64,000 nucleotides of DNA from Bacillota bacterium (GTDB lineage Bacteria > Bacillota > Clostridia > Christensenellales > CAG-138). Positions 42,335 through 51,019 of this stretch are shown here, one piece after another. The DNA is taken from NCBI GenBank assembly GCA_023395595.1, contig JAEWYO010000023.1:46013-110012 (forward strand). Direction: 5' to 3'. Position 1 is the stretch's first letter. Each line of letters begins with the position of its first letter. The translations under genes and the position numbers were made by a program. The notes under the pieces were generated by a model, which worked only from the letters and a program-made list of their open reading frames with translations, was not told the DNA's origin and made no database searches.

Positions 42335-42606
42335 ACGAACCGGTGATCGGACGCGTGTGCACATCCCGTGCCGGACACGACAAGGGACGCGCATTTCTCA
42401 TCGTCGGCGTTTGCGACGACCACCATGTGCTGCTGAGTGACGGAGAAACGCGTAAACTCGCGCGGCCGAAGAAGAAAAAGCTGACGCATTTGCATGTTGA
42501 GCCCCAAAAATCGGACGAAATTGCAAAAAAATTCGCAGAATGTAAAGAAATACTGGACGCGGATGTGCGAAAAGCGTTACAATTATTCGGTTACAACAAC
42601 GCTTAA
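42331..42606 (+). CDS. KOW-domain RNA-binding protein (L14e/L27e-like)
   Basis: 91 residues. The N-terminal KOW-like segment (IGRVCTSRAGHDKGRAFLIVG) is followed by a basic patch (RKLARPKKKKLTHLH) and a helical tail. Short proteins of this type often sit between map and infA in Clostridia and resemble eukaryotic-type L14e/L6e. Its role on the ribosome is unproven. It overlaps map by four bases (ATGA). Confidence 0.88.
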   Translation: MNEPVIGRVCTSRAGHDKGRAFLIVGVCDDHHVLLSDGETRKLARPKKKKLTHLHVEPQKSDEIAKKFAECKEILDADVRKALQLFGYNNA

Positions 42607-42679
42607 ATTTCTGCGGCGATTCAATCGCAAAGCAGAACGGAAGGCGGCGTGTTGAAACAGACAAATTAGGAGGGATAGC

Positions 42680-42901
42680 TTGTCAAAACAGGACGTTATT
42701 GAAGTAGAAGGTGTCGTTTCGGATTCCTTCCCGAACGCGATGTTCGAGGTAAAGCTGACGAACGGACACAAGATACTCGCAACGATTTCGGGGAAGCTTC
42801 GGATGAATTTCATTCGAATCCTGCCCGGTGACAGGGTCACCGTGGAGCTCTCTCCGTACGATTTGTCACGCGGGCGCATCACCTGGCGCGGCAAGAACTG
42901 A
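42680..42901 (+). CDS. infA: Translation initiation factor IF-1
   Basis: 73-residue OB-fold factor that binds the 30S A site. The sequence (KQDVIEVEGVVSDSFPNAMFEV...GDRVTVELSPYDLSRGRITWR) is canonical. The start codon is TTG, 5-6 bases after AGGAGGG; no ATG is available before the conserved N-terminus. A weak start on an initiation-factor gene is notable. Confidence 0.97.
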   Translation: MSKQDVIEVEGVVSDSFPNAMFEVKLTNGHKILATISGKLRMNFIRILPGDRVTVELSPYDLSRGRITWRGKN

Positions 42902-42969
42902 TTTTGAAAAGAGTTCGCTCTTTTTAAAAATATGATTTTCTGACCATAGGAAGCGAAAGGAGAACCACC

Positions 42970-43083
42970 ATGAAAGTAAGACCGAGTGTGAAACCCATTT
43001 GCGAAAAGTGCAAGATCATCAAGCGCAAAGGCCGCATCATGGTTATCTGCGAGAACCCCAAGCATAAGCAGAAGCAGGGCTGA
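42970..43083 (+). CDS. rpmJ: Ribosomal protein bL36
   Basis: 37 residues (MKVRPSVKPICEKCKIIKRK...), read directly because it is very short. The zinc ligands C11, C14 and C27, and His32 in NPKHKQ, are present, so this is the zinc-binding form. GAAAGGAGAA precedes the ATG. Confidence 0.98.
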   Translation: MKVRPSVKPICEKCKIIKRKGRIMVICENPKHKQKQG

Positions 43084-43096
43084 TTCCTGAACAATA

Positions 43097-43149
43097 CCGC
43101 CGGAGCGGCTGCGTAAGGGATGGGAAACCAGAGATTACGTTTCCGGCGG
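43097..43149 (+). ncRNA. Candidate structured leader before rpsM (alpha-operon regulator)
   Basis: An 8-bp perfect outer stem, CCGCCGGA (43097-43104) with TCCGGCGG (43142-43149), and a 6-bp inner stem, GCGTAA (43111-43116) with TTACGT (43135-43140, one G-T pair), enclose an 18-base loop (GGGATGGGAAACC...). The loop is purine-rich. It ends 51 bases before the rpsM ATG. In E. coli, S4 represses this operon through a structure at rpsM; rpsD is in the operon here too. Confidence 0.5.
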
Positions 43150-43200
43150 ATGCTGATATACAACACTATTCACGAATTATTACGGAGGTAAAGGAACGAT

Positions 43201-43569
43201 ATGGCACGTATTTCTGGCGTTGACCTTCCCAGAGACAAACGGATCGAATACGGTCTGACCTATATCTATGGGATCGGCCACAAGACCGCTTTGCAAATAC
43301 TGTCCGCTACCGGTGTCGATCCCGACATTCGCGTGCGCGACCTGGCTGAAAGCGACGTCTCTAAACTCAGAGACTACATTGACCACAATCTCAAGGTGGA
43401 AGGCGACCTTCGCCGTGAAACCTCGATGAACATCAAGCGGCTGATCGAGATCGGCTGCTACCGCGGCGTGCGGCACCGTAAAGGTTTGCCGGTTCGCGGG
43501 CAGAGCACCAAGCAGAACGCTCGCACGCGCAAAGGACCCAAGCGCTCACAGAGCGGCAAGAAACGGTAA
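43201..43569 (+). CDS. rpsM: Ribosomal protein uS13
   Basis: 122 residues (MARISGVDLPRDKRIEYGLTYIYGIG). 30S head protein contacting the P-site tRNA, with the basic C-terminal tail. First gene after the candidate leader at 43097-43149. ACGGAGG precedes the ATG. Confidence 0.98.
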   Translation: MARISGVDLPRDKRIEYGLTYIYGIGHKTALQILSATGVDPDIRVRDLAESDVSKLRDYIDHNLKVEGDLRRETSMNIKRLIEIGCYRGVRHRKGLPVRGQSTKQNARTRKGPKRSQSGKKR

Positions 43570-43584
43570 GGAGGAATAGCGAAC

Positions 43585-43992
43585 ATGGCAGCAGCAAAGC
43601 AAGTCAAGAAGACCGCCACCACGCGCAAGCGCCGCGAGCGCAAGAACATTGAGCGCGGGGCAGCCCACATCCGCTCTTCCTTCAACAACACCCTGGTGAC
43701 CATCACCGACCTGCAGGGCAACGCCCTGAGCTGGTCGAGCGCAGGTTCCCTCGGGTTCCGTGGTTCGAAGAAATCCACGCCGTTTGCAGCGCAGATGGCG
43801 GCGGAGACCGCCGCGCGCGGTGCGATGGAGCACGGCCTCAAGACCGTTGAGGTCTATGTCAAAGGCCCCGGCTCCGGCCGTGAGTCGGCAATCCGCGCCC
43901 TGCAGACCGCAGGCTTGGATGTCAACATGATCAAGGACGTGACGCCCATCCCCCACAACGGATGCCGCCCGCCCAAACGTAGAAGAGTTTAA
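43585..43992 (+). CDS. rpsK: Ribosomal protein uS11
   Basis: 135 residues. The conserved KGPGSGRESAIRAL and DVTPIPHNGCRPPKRRRV C-terminus are present. Lies on the 30S platform near the mRNA exit. Confidence 0.98.
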   Translation: MAAAKQVKKTATTRKRRERKNIERGAAHIRSSFNNTLVTITDLQGNALSWSSAGSLGFRGSKKSTPFAAQMAAETAARGAMEHGLKTVEVYVKGPGSGRESAIRALQTAGLDVNMIKDVTPIPHNGCRPPKRRRV

Positions 43993-44006
43993 GGAGGGAA
44001 GAGCAT

Positions 44007-44633
44007 ATGGCAAGATATACCGGTTCCGTCTGCAGGCAGTGCCGCAGAGAAGGCGTCAAGCTTTTCCTCAAGGGCGATCGTTGCTTCAGCGAAAAATGCG
44101 CGGTAAGCAAGCGCCACACCCCTCCGGGAATGCACGGACAGGGCAGAAAGAAACAGAGCGAGTACGGCATTCAGCTTCGTGAGAAGCAGAAAGTCCGTCG
44201 TGCATATGGCGTTCTGGAATCCCAGTTCCGCAAATATTACGAACTCGCGTCCAACATGCGCGGCATCACCGGCGAAAACATGCTTTCGCTCTTGGAGCGC
44301 CGCCTGGACAACGTGGCATACCGTCTCAACTTTGGCGATTCCCGCCCGATGGCGCGTCAGATGGTGACCCACGGCCACATCCTAGTCAACGGCAAGAAGG
44401 TTGACATCGCGTCCTACCTCATCAAGGCCGGAGATGTCGTCTCCGTCCGCGAGAAGAGCAACGATGTTGATTTCTTCAAAACCCTCAAAGAGCAGGGCGC
44501 TGCCAGAACCGTGCCGAAATGGCTCGAACTGGATGCCGAAAAGCTCAGCGGTAAGGTCGTCGCCCTCCCGTCGCGCGACGATATCGACTTGACGATCGAA
44601 GAGCACCTCATCGTTGAGTACTACTCCAGGTAA
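44007..44633 (+). CDS. rpsD: Ribosomal protein uS4
   Basis: 208 residues with an S4 RNA-binding domain (ERRLDNVAYRLNFGDSRPMARQMVTHGHI) and an N-terminal Cys set (C9, C12, C26, C31), the zinc form. 30S assembly initiator and possible regulator of this operon. In B. subtilis rpsD lies elsewhere; here it is within the cluster. Confidence 0.98.
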   Translation: MARYTGSVCRQCRREGVKLFLKGDRCFSEKCAVSKRHTPPGMHGQGRKKQSEYGIQLREKQKVRRAYGVLESQFRKYYELASNMRGITGENMLSLLERRLDNVAYRLNFGDSRPMARQMVTHGHILVNGKKVDIASYLIKAGDVVSVREKSNDVDFFKTLKEQGAARTVPKWLELDAEKLSGKVVALPSRDDIDLTIEEHLIVEYYSR

Positions 44634-44683
44634 GCCAAGCTGATTTGGCGGACCGCAACAAACAAACCGAAGGAGGGTAAGCA

Positions 44684-45625
44684 ATGCTGGAGATCGAAAA
44701 GCCCAAACTCGAATGTGTTGAACTGACGGATCATTACGGCAAGTTTGTCGTTGAACCGTTAGAGCGCGGATTCGGCACTACGCTTGGCAATTCCATGCGT
44801 CGCGTGCTGCTCTCGAGCCTGCCCGGTGTGGCGGTGACGAGTGTGCGCATCGACGGTGTGCTCCATGAGTTCTCGATCATCGAGGGCGTGAAAGAAGACG
44901 TTACCGAAATCATTCTCAACCTCAAGGAGCTGTGCTGCAAACTCTATTGCGACGGCCCCAAGAAGGTGATTATCGATCAGTCCGGCGAGGGCGAAGTCAA
45001 GGCGAAGGACATCCTTCCGGATTCCGATGTCGTGATCATCAACCCCGAGCTGCACATTGCGACGCTGGATCGCGGCGCGAAGCTCCATATGGAGATCATG
45101 CTCGAAAACGGCAGGGGCTATGTCCCGATTGAACGCAACAAGCGGCACGATATGCCCATCGGCGAAATCGCTGTGGACTCGATTTTCACCCCCATTGAGA
45201 AGGTCAACTTCACCGTTGAGAATACGCGTGTTGGCCAGATTACGGACTTTGACAAGCTCACGCTTGAAATCTGGACGAATGGCAGCATTAAACCGGACGA
45301 GGCGGCAAGCCTCGCGGCAAAGATTCTCACCGAGCATCTGGCGCTCTTCATCAATCTCACCGATCATGTGGTCGGCGTAGAAATCCTCGTGGAGAAGGAA
45401 GAGAGCAAGAAGGAACGGATTCTGGAGATGAACATCGAAGACCTCGATCTCTCCGTCCGCTCGTATAACTGCCTCAAGCGCGCAGGCATCAACACGGTTG
45501 AAGAGCTTGTGCAGCGTGACGAGGAAGAGATGATGAAGGTTCGGAATCTCGGCCGGAAATCGCTCGAGGAAGTTCAGGCAAAACTGAGTGCGCTGGGTCT
45601 GTCACTTCGCGCACACGATGAATAA
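44684..45625 (+). CDS. rpoA: RNA polymerase alpha subunit
   Basis: 313 residues. The N-terminal assembly domain (PLERGFGTTLGNSMRRVLLSSLPG) and the C-terminal DNA- and activator-binding domain (LSVRSYNCLKRAGINTVEEL...NLGRKSLEEVQAKL) are both complete. AAGGAGGG precedes the ATG. Confidence 0.99.
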   Translation: MLEIEKPKLECVELTDHYGKFVVEPLERGFGTTLGNSMRRVLLSSLPGVAVTSVRIDGVLHEFSIIEGVKEDVTEIILNLKELCCKLYCDGPKKVIIDQSGEGEVKAKDILPDSDVVIINPELHIATLDRGAKLHMEIMLENGRGYVPIERNKRHDMPIGEIAVDSIFTPIEKVNFTVENTRVGQITDFDKLTLEIWTNGSIKPDEAASLAAKILTEHLALFINLTDHVVGVEILVEKEESKKERILEMNIEDLDLSVRSYNCLKRAGINTVEELVQRDEEEMMKVRNLGRKSLEEVQAKLSALGLSLRAHDE

Positions 45626-45639
45626 GAGGAGGAAGCACA

Positions 45640-46149
45640 ATGGCGAACCGCAAACTGGGTAAGCCCTCTGATCAGCGAGTCGCTCTTTTGAGGAATCAGA
45701 CCACGGCGCTTCTTTGGAACGGCAAGGTTGTCACGACCGAAGCGCGCGCCAAGGAGATCCGCTCGATTGCCGAAAAGATCATCACGCTGGCAGTCAAGGA
45801 ATACGATAACAGCCAGACCGTAGAGAAGGAATCCCGCAACGAGAAGTCCCAGATCGTCAAGCGCGATGTCGTCAACGACAAGGCGAGCAAGCTCACCGCA
45901 CGCCGCGCGATCATGGCTTACGTCTACGACATTCCCGAAGCCAAGCAGGACAAAGAGAGCAAGAGCGAATACACCGAGCGCACGAAAGATCGCGCGCATC
46001 CGGTTGTTGAGAAGCTTTTCCGCGATCTCGCGCCGAAGTATGCAAAGCGCGCAGCAGCCGGCAGCAAAGGCGGCTACACGCGTATGTATAAGCTCGGGCC
46101 GCGCCGCGGCGACGCAGCCGAGATGGTTGTCGTCGAGCTGGTTGACTAA
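45640..46149 (+). CDS. rplQ: Ribosomal protein bL17 with an internal insertion
   Basis: 169 residues, against about 115-127 usually. The N-terminal half (MANRKLGKPSDQRVALLRN...EARAKEIRSIAEKII) and the C-terminus (YTRMYKLGPRRGDAAEMVVVELV) are normal. The extra 45-50 residues form a charged segment after ITLAVKEYDN. Related insertions occur in some Clostridia as far as I recall. Last gene of the cluster; a terminator follows. Confidence 0.97.
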   Translation: MANRKLGKPSDQRVALLRNQTTALLWNGKVVTTEARAKEIRSIAEKIITLAVKEYDNSQTVEKESRNEKSQIVKRDVVNDKASKLTARRAIMAYVYDIPEAKQDKESKSEYTERTKDRAHPVVEKLFRDLAPKYAKRAAAGSKGGYTRMYKLGPRRGDAAEMVVVELVD

Positions 46150-46171
46150 GGCTTACAGTCAAGCAACACAC

Positions 46172-46200
46172 AAACCCGCTGGATTTTCCGGCGGGTTTTT
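46172..46200 (+). terminator. Terminator of the ribosomal cluster
   Basis: AAACCCGC-t-GG pairs with CC-g-GCGGGTTT, followed by a T-run. Confidence 0.88.
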
Positions 46201-46255
46201 GCGTAGCCTATCGCGGGGCGAGATTGTAACTTTTTTTGCAACAAACCAGGCTGTG

Positions 46256-46284
46256 TTCAAAACAAAGCACTCGTATGATATAAT
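46256..46284 (+). promoter_or_regulatory. Promoter of the CotH lipoprotein gene
   Basis: TTCAAA, a 17-base spacer, and consensus TATAAT. Predicted +1 near 46291 gives a leader of about 20 bases to the ATG at 46312 and almost none to the in-frame ATG at 46294. Confidence 0.72.
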
Positions 46285-46311
46285 GGGTGCCACATGAGGT
46301 TTTGGCATAGC

Positions 46312-49300
46312 ATGAAGGTTAGAACAATTAGAAACATCATTCTTGCGCTGATGGTTGCGGCAACTTTGCCGCTGCTTTTTGCGTGCTCTGACACGCCGGC
46401 GGGGAACAGCAAGGCGCTGGTCGTCAACGAGGTGGTCTCCAGCAACAAGCGTTCGCTGGTAGACGAAACCCTCGGCACGCCGGATTGGATTGAACTCTAC
46501 AACTCCGGCTCCGTACCGCTGGACATCTCCGGCTATGGCGTTTCGGACAACCTGCGCGATCTGCACAAGTTTGTCGTGCCAAAGGGCACAGTCATCGGTG
46601 CGGGTGAATATCTGGTATTGTACGCAACCAACAAGACCGAGGGGATAGACAACCCGCTTGTGACCAGCTTTGGCTTAAGCAAAAGCGGCGACTATCTGTT
46701 TGTGACGGACGCCTACTTTGGACTCGTTGCGCAGATGGAAGTTCCGCCGCTGTATACTGACGTTTCGTATGCGCGCGCAGCCGACGGTTCCTACGGCTTC
46801 TCTGGCGTGCCCACACCGGGCGCCGCCAACACGGGCGATCTGTTTGCCTCGCTGGAAGCGGTGTTCGCCGCGCAAAACCTCGGCGCGCTGTCCATCAGCG
46901 AAGTGATGCCGACGGATGACGCGAACGGCAATCGCTGGGTGGAGCTCTATAACGACAGCGACAGCGCCATCCGCCTGGAAAACTATTGTCTCTCGGACGA
47001 CGAAACCAAGCCGCTCAAATGGCAGATTTCCTCCGGCACGGTGCCCGCAAAGGGATATGCCTGTATCTATCTTTCGGGGCTCGGCAGCGACGGAAAGGAC
47101 GGCACACATGCGCCGTTTCGCCTCAGCACGGAGGACACAACCGTGCTGCTGTCCGATTTGCAGGGGAACTTGATCGACCGTATGAGCTGGGAAGCGGGCA
47201 TCATCGGCGGGATTTCGCTGATCAAAGACGCATCCGGCACGGTTGTGTACACCGCGTATCCTACCTTTGAGGCGGCAAACAGCGACGTGACGTTCACCTC
47301 CCTAGAGATGGGGGCGATGCAGGCGAGCGACCCCGTGCACATCAACGAGGTGCTCAAATACAACACGCTCTCGGCGATCGACGCAGATGGCGACCGATCG
47401 GAATGGGTGGAACTCAAGAACTTTTCCGGCGAAGCAGTGACGCTGCTTGGCTATTTCCTTTCGGATGATCCGGACGACCTCTACAAATGGGCATTGCCGG
47501 ATGTGACGCTCCAGCCCGGCGAGTGCAAGGTGATCTTCCTCTCCGGCAAAAACCGTACGAGCGGAGAGCTTCACACAAACTTTGGACTCTCGGACGATGA
47601 GAATGAGCTCTTCTTTACAACCCTCAGCGGGATGAAGACGGAGAGCATGTCGCTTGCCGGAATCACGCGGGAGAACGTCTCGGTGGGGCTGGACACGGAG
47701 CGCAACATTCGATATTATGCAACGCCGACACCCGGTGGCGACAACGGAAACGTAAAAGGATTTGAAACAGCCGACCAAATCGGCTGTTTCGACAATACGG
47801 GGGTTTTTATCAGCGAAGTCAGCGCCGTGAGCGAGATCAAGAGCGGCGACAACGACTGGATCGAGCTGTTCAACGGCTCTGCAGCACCGGTTGATCTGAC
47901 GGGCTGGACGATTGCAGACGGTGCAGACGCGCAAACGGTCTATACGTTTGCCGGCGAGACCATCGGCGCGGGGGACTATCTTGTGCTGGAATGCACCAGT
48001 GCGCCAACAAAGCAGGAGGCGGGCATCGCGCCGTTCTCCATTTCGGCGGCGGGAGAAACCCTCGTGCTCAAGAACGCGGAAGGGCTGCTGATTGATGCGT
48101 TTGAAACCGGCGCACTGACAGCCGAGAGTACCAGCGGTAGAGTCGAGAGTGACACGAGCATTGCACGCGTGTTTTTTGAAAGCCCTACGCGCGGGAAGAA
48201 GAACAACGACGACATCACAACCGGTGTTGCCCCGCAGCCTGTGTTATCCGACCTGTCGTTGTATCACGAGAACCCGTTTCAGGTGATGATCACCTGTGAC
48301 GATCCCAACGCGGAAATCTACTACACAACCGACGGGGACGAGCCTTCGCTCAAGTCCACGCGCTATACCGAGCCCATTACGATCTCCAGCAACACGCCGC
48401 TGCGCGCCGTTTCCTATATCAGCGGCAAACGCCTGAGCGAGATTGCAACCGCGACCTATCTCTTCGAAGAGCGGCACACCGTTCCCGTCGTCTGTGTGAC
48501 GGGGAATCCCGAACGTGTGCGTGAGGTGCTCCGCGTGGACAAGAAGACCGAAAAGGTGGAGCGGTTGGCCTATATTTCGTTCTACGAGCCGGACGGGACA
48601 CTCGGCGTTGGATTTCCCGCTGGAATCAAGCCCAAGGGCGCAGGTACGGTTGTCTATTCGCAAAAATCGTTGAGCATCAATCTCCGCTCGGGCTACGGGC
48701 AGAGCAGCGTGACCTACCCGTTCTGGCCGGGGTATGATTTTAAAACGTTTTCCGCACTCGTCGTGCGAAACGGCGGACAGGACTGGAACGCCGCGCGCAT
48801 TCGCGATTCGTTCACAAGCGTGCTGGTCGAGGGGATGAACGTGGACAACTCTGCCACGCGTCCGGTCGTCGTCTATATCAACGGCGTGTACAACGGACTC
48901 TATGACCTCAACGAGGACCAGAACGGCGAGTTTTTGGAGACGCACTATGGCGTAGATGGCGACACGGTGGAGTTCATCCGCAGAAACCAAACGCCGATCA
49001 AAGGCGGCAGCGCGGATATCAAGCGCGTGCGCCAGTTTGCGGAGAACGAAGATCTGAGCGACGATGCGGTGTTTGCTGAGTTCACGCAGTGGGTCGATGT
49101 CGATTTCTTCACGGATTACTTCATCGCGCAAACATATATTTGCAACAGCGACATGTTTAACCAGAAGTATTGGCGGACGACCGATTATTCGCTGAAATGG
49201 CGTCCTGTCTTTTTCGACCTCGATTTTGCGTTCAAAACAGCGCAGCGAGACATGATCGGGCAGTATTTTAACCCCAATGGGGTGCCGTCGTTTGATAAAT

Positions 49301-49635
49301 CGCTGACGTATTTCGAGATCTATATCGGGCTCAAGAAAAACGCCGCGTGGCGGGAGCATTGCGTGGAGCGATATGTTGAGGTGGTTGAAAAATACTTCAA
49401 CGCGCCGCGCGCAACCGCGCTGTTTGACGAGATGGTCGCCGCGATTCGCCCGGAGATGCCGCGCCAGATTGCCCGCTGGGGTCAACCCGATTCCATGGGG
49501 GACTGGGAAGATGCCGTGGCGCAGATGCGCTCGTTTATCGAACAGCGGCCGGAGTATGCGCTGGAAAACATGCGCAAATATTTCGGCGTTTCCGAGGAGA
49601 AGCTCAACGAGCTCATCGCAAAATACAAACAATAG
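46312..49635 (+). CDS. Large surface lipoprotein with lamin-tail repeats, chitobiase-like domain and CotH kinase domain
   Basis: 1,107 residues from ATG 46312, giving a signal peptide ending LLFAC (Cys25 lipid-modified). Four lamin-tail-like domains follow, each opening with a (V/I)NEV or ISEV strand and an (W/D)WIELYN-type motif (about 36-150, 192-320, 340-480, 498-610). A chitobiase C-terminal-like domain (about 654-715; YYTTDGDEPS) and a CotH domain (about 720-1090; YINGVYNGLYDLNEDQ, WRPVFFDLDFAF) complete it. CotH proteins include secreted protein kinases; the lamin-tail repeats are presumed adhesive or nuclease-associated. ATG 46294 would add six residues. Monocistronic. Confidence 0.9.
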   Translation: MKVRTIRNIILALMVAATLPLLFACSDTPAGNSKALVVNEVVSSNKRSLVDETLGTPDWIELYNSGSVPLDISGYGVSDNLRDLHKFVVPKGTVIGAGEYLVLYATNKTEGIDNPLVTSFGLSKSGDYLFVTDAYFGLVAQMEVPPLYTDVSYARAADGSYGFSGVPTPGAANTGDLFASLEAVFAAQNLGALSISEVMPTDDANGNRWVELYNDSDSAIRLENYCLSDDETKPLKWQISSGTVPAKGYACIYLSGLGSDGKDGTHAPFRLSTEDTTVLLSDLQGNLIDRMSWEAGIIGGISLIKDASGTVVYTAYPTFEAANSDVTFTSLEMGAMQASDPVHINEVLKYNTLSAIDADGDRSEWVELKNFSGEAVTLLGYFLSDDPDDLYKWALPDVTLQPGECKVIFLSGKNRTSGELHTNFGLSDDENELFFTTLSGMKTESMSLAGITRENVSVGLDTERNIRYYATPTPGGDNGNVKGFETADQIGCFDNTGVFISEVSAVSEIKSGDNDWIELFNGSAAPVDLTGWTIADGADAQTVYTFAGETIGAGDYLVLECTSAPTKQEAGIAPFSISAAGETLVLKNAEGLLIDAFETGALTAESTSGRVESDTSIARVFFESPTRGKKNNDDITTGVAPQPVLSDLSLYHENPFQVMITCDDPNAEIYYTTDGDEPSLKSTRYTEPITISSNTPLRAVSYISGKRLSEIATATYLFEERHTVPVVCVTGNPERVREVLRVDKKTEKVERLAYISFYEPDGTLGVGFPAGIKPKGAGTVVYSQKSLSINLRSGYGQSSVTYPFWPGYDFKTFSALVVRNGGQDWNAARIRDSFTSVLVEGMNVDNSATRPVVVYINGVYNGLYDLNEDQNGEFLETHYGVDGDTVEFIRRNQTPIKGGSADIKRVRQFAENEDLSDDAVFAEFTQWVDVDFFTDYFIAQTYICNSDMFNQKYWRTTDYSLKWRPVFFDLDFAFKTAQRDMIGQYFNPNGVPSFDKSLTYFEIYIGLKKNAAWREHCVERYVEVVEKYFNAPRATALFDEMVAAIRPEMPRQIARWGQPDSMGDWEDAVAQMRSFIEQRPEYALENMRKYFGVSEEKLNELIAKYKQ

Positions 49636-49650
49636 AACATAAACAAACCG

Positions 49651-49682
49651 GCAGCCGTGGCAATGTTCGCGCGGCTGCTTTT
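49651..49682 (+). terminator. Terminator of the CotH lipoprotein gene
   Basis: GCAGCCG (49651-49657) pairs with CGGCTGC (49672-49678), followed by TTTT. Confidence 0.8.
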
Positions 49683-49817
49683 CGTTGCCGGATAACGGCA
49701 GGTGAACGCGCACACGCCTGTGCCTTTTGCACAGACAAGAGCAATCGCGCGCGATAGAGTAAAGATCAATCGAGTTGTGAACGCAAGATAAAACTATGCG
49801 CCGGCAACCCGCGTTCA

Positions 49818-49846
49818 TTTACACCCGAACGCGATCATGTTAAAAT
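49818..49846 (+). promoter_or_regulatory. ruvCAB operon promoter
   Basis: TTTACA, a 17-base spacer, TAAAAT preceded by TGt (extended -10). I see no LexA-type box overlapping it. Confidence 0.75.
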
Positions 49847-49876
49847 AAGATGACTATACACAGGCAGGTAGCATGC

Positions 49877-50374
49877 ATGAGAATTCTCGGAATCGATCCC
49901 GGCTATGCCATACTCGGCTACGGCGTGGTGGATGTTTCGGGAACAAAGTTATCGCCGGTTGACTACGGTGTCATCGAAACCACGCCGGACGAGCGCCTGC
50001 CAGAGCGGCTTAACCGCCTTTATGACGGTACTTGCGCGCTGATTGAGCGGTTTCATCCGGATATGGCGGTGTTTGAGGAGCTGTTTTTCTATCGCAACAC
50101 GACCACCGCGCTTGCGGTTGGCGCGGGACGAGGGGTTGCCATCCTCGCGGCACAGCAGGCGAATATTCCACTGTATGAATATACGCCGATGCAGATCAAG
50201 CTCGCGGTTACGGGCGACGGGCACGCGGACAAGCGCGCCGTGCAGAGCATGGTGAAGCTGTTGCTCTCGCTCAAAAGCATTCCCAAGCCGGACGATGCGG
50301 CGGATGCACTCGCGGCGGCAATCTGCCACGGCTGCACGATTGGTCCCGCGGCGGAAGAATACCGCATTCGATAA
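49877..50374 (+). CDS. ruvC: Holliday junction resolvase RuvC
   Basis: 165 residues from MRILGIDPGYAILGYG. The catalytic acidic residues are Asp7 (GIDPG), Glu in FEELFFYRN, and the two Asp in KPDDAADALAAA. Cuts four-way junctions symmetrically. An in-frame ATG at 49850 lies before the likely ribosome binding site AGGCAGGT. First gene of the operon. Confidence 0.98.
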   Translation: MRILGIDPGYAILGYGVVDVSGTKLSPVDYGVIETTPDERLPERLNRLYDGTCALIERFHPDMAVFEELFFYRNTTTALAVGAGRGVAILAAQQANIPLYEYTPMQIKLAVTGDGHADKRAVQSMVKLLLSLKSIPKPDDAADALAAAICHGCTIGPAAEEYRIR

Positions 50375-50394
50375 GTTAAACGGAGGATAGCGCA

Positions 50395-50976
50395 TTGTAC
50401 GCATACATCACCGGAATTGTGGACGAGATATTGACCGACCGTGCCGTGCTCGAAGCGGGCGGCGTTGGATATGAACTCTTTTGCAGCGCGATGACGCTCA
50501 AGCGCCTGCGCGCCGGGCAAAAGGAACGGCTCTATACCCATCTGCACCTCGCGGAGGGCATCATGGCGCTCTACGGCTTCTATGAGCCGGAGGAGAAGGA
50601 CATGTTCCGGCGGCTGCTGACCGTCACCCGCGTTGGCCCGAAGCTTGCGCTCTCCGTGCTCTCCGTGCTCACGCCGAGCGATGTGGCGGGCGCGATTGTG
50701 ACCAACAACGCGGCGGCGTTTGACCGCGTGAGCGGCATGGGACGCAAGACCGCGCAACGGGTGCTGTTAGAGCTCAAGGAGCGCGTGGAAACCAGCGAGA
50801 TGCTGGGCAGCAGCGGCGCAAACACAGACGCGCCGGACATCCGCAGCGAAGCGGTTGCCGCACTGGTCTCTCTGGGTTACGACGGACTGGCGGCGGGCAA
50901 AGCCGTCGCTGCCATTGAGCAGGCGGAAAGCGTCGAAGCGCTGATCACTGCCGCGCTGCGCCGGATGGCGAAATAA
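50395..50976 (+). CDS. ruvA: Holliday junction branch-migration protein RuvA
   Basis: 193 residues. OB-fold domain I (MYAYITGIVDEILTDRAVLEAGGVGYE), paired HhH motifs in domain II (RVGPKLALSVLS, GMGRKTAQRVLLELKE), and domain III, which contacts RuvB. The start codon is TTG, 8 bases after GGAGG. Located 20 bases after ruvC. Confidence 0.98.
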   Translation: MYAYITGIVDEILTDRAVLEAGGVGYELFCSAMTLKRLRAGQKERLYTHLHLAEGIMALYGFYEPEEKDMFRRLLTVTRVGPKLALSVLSVLTPSDVAGAIVTNNAAAFDRVSGMGRKTAQRVLLELKERVETSEMLGSSGANTDAPDIRSEAVAALVSLGYDGLAAGKAVAAIEQAESVEALITAALRRMAK

Positions 50977-51019
50977 GCACAAACACGAAAGAACATTTGA
51001 CACATAGACAAGGACGAGC

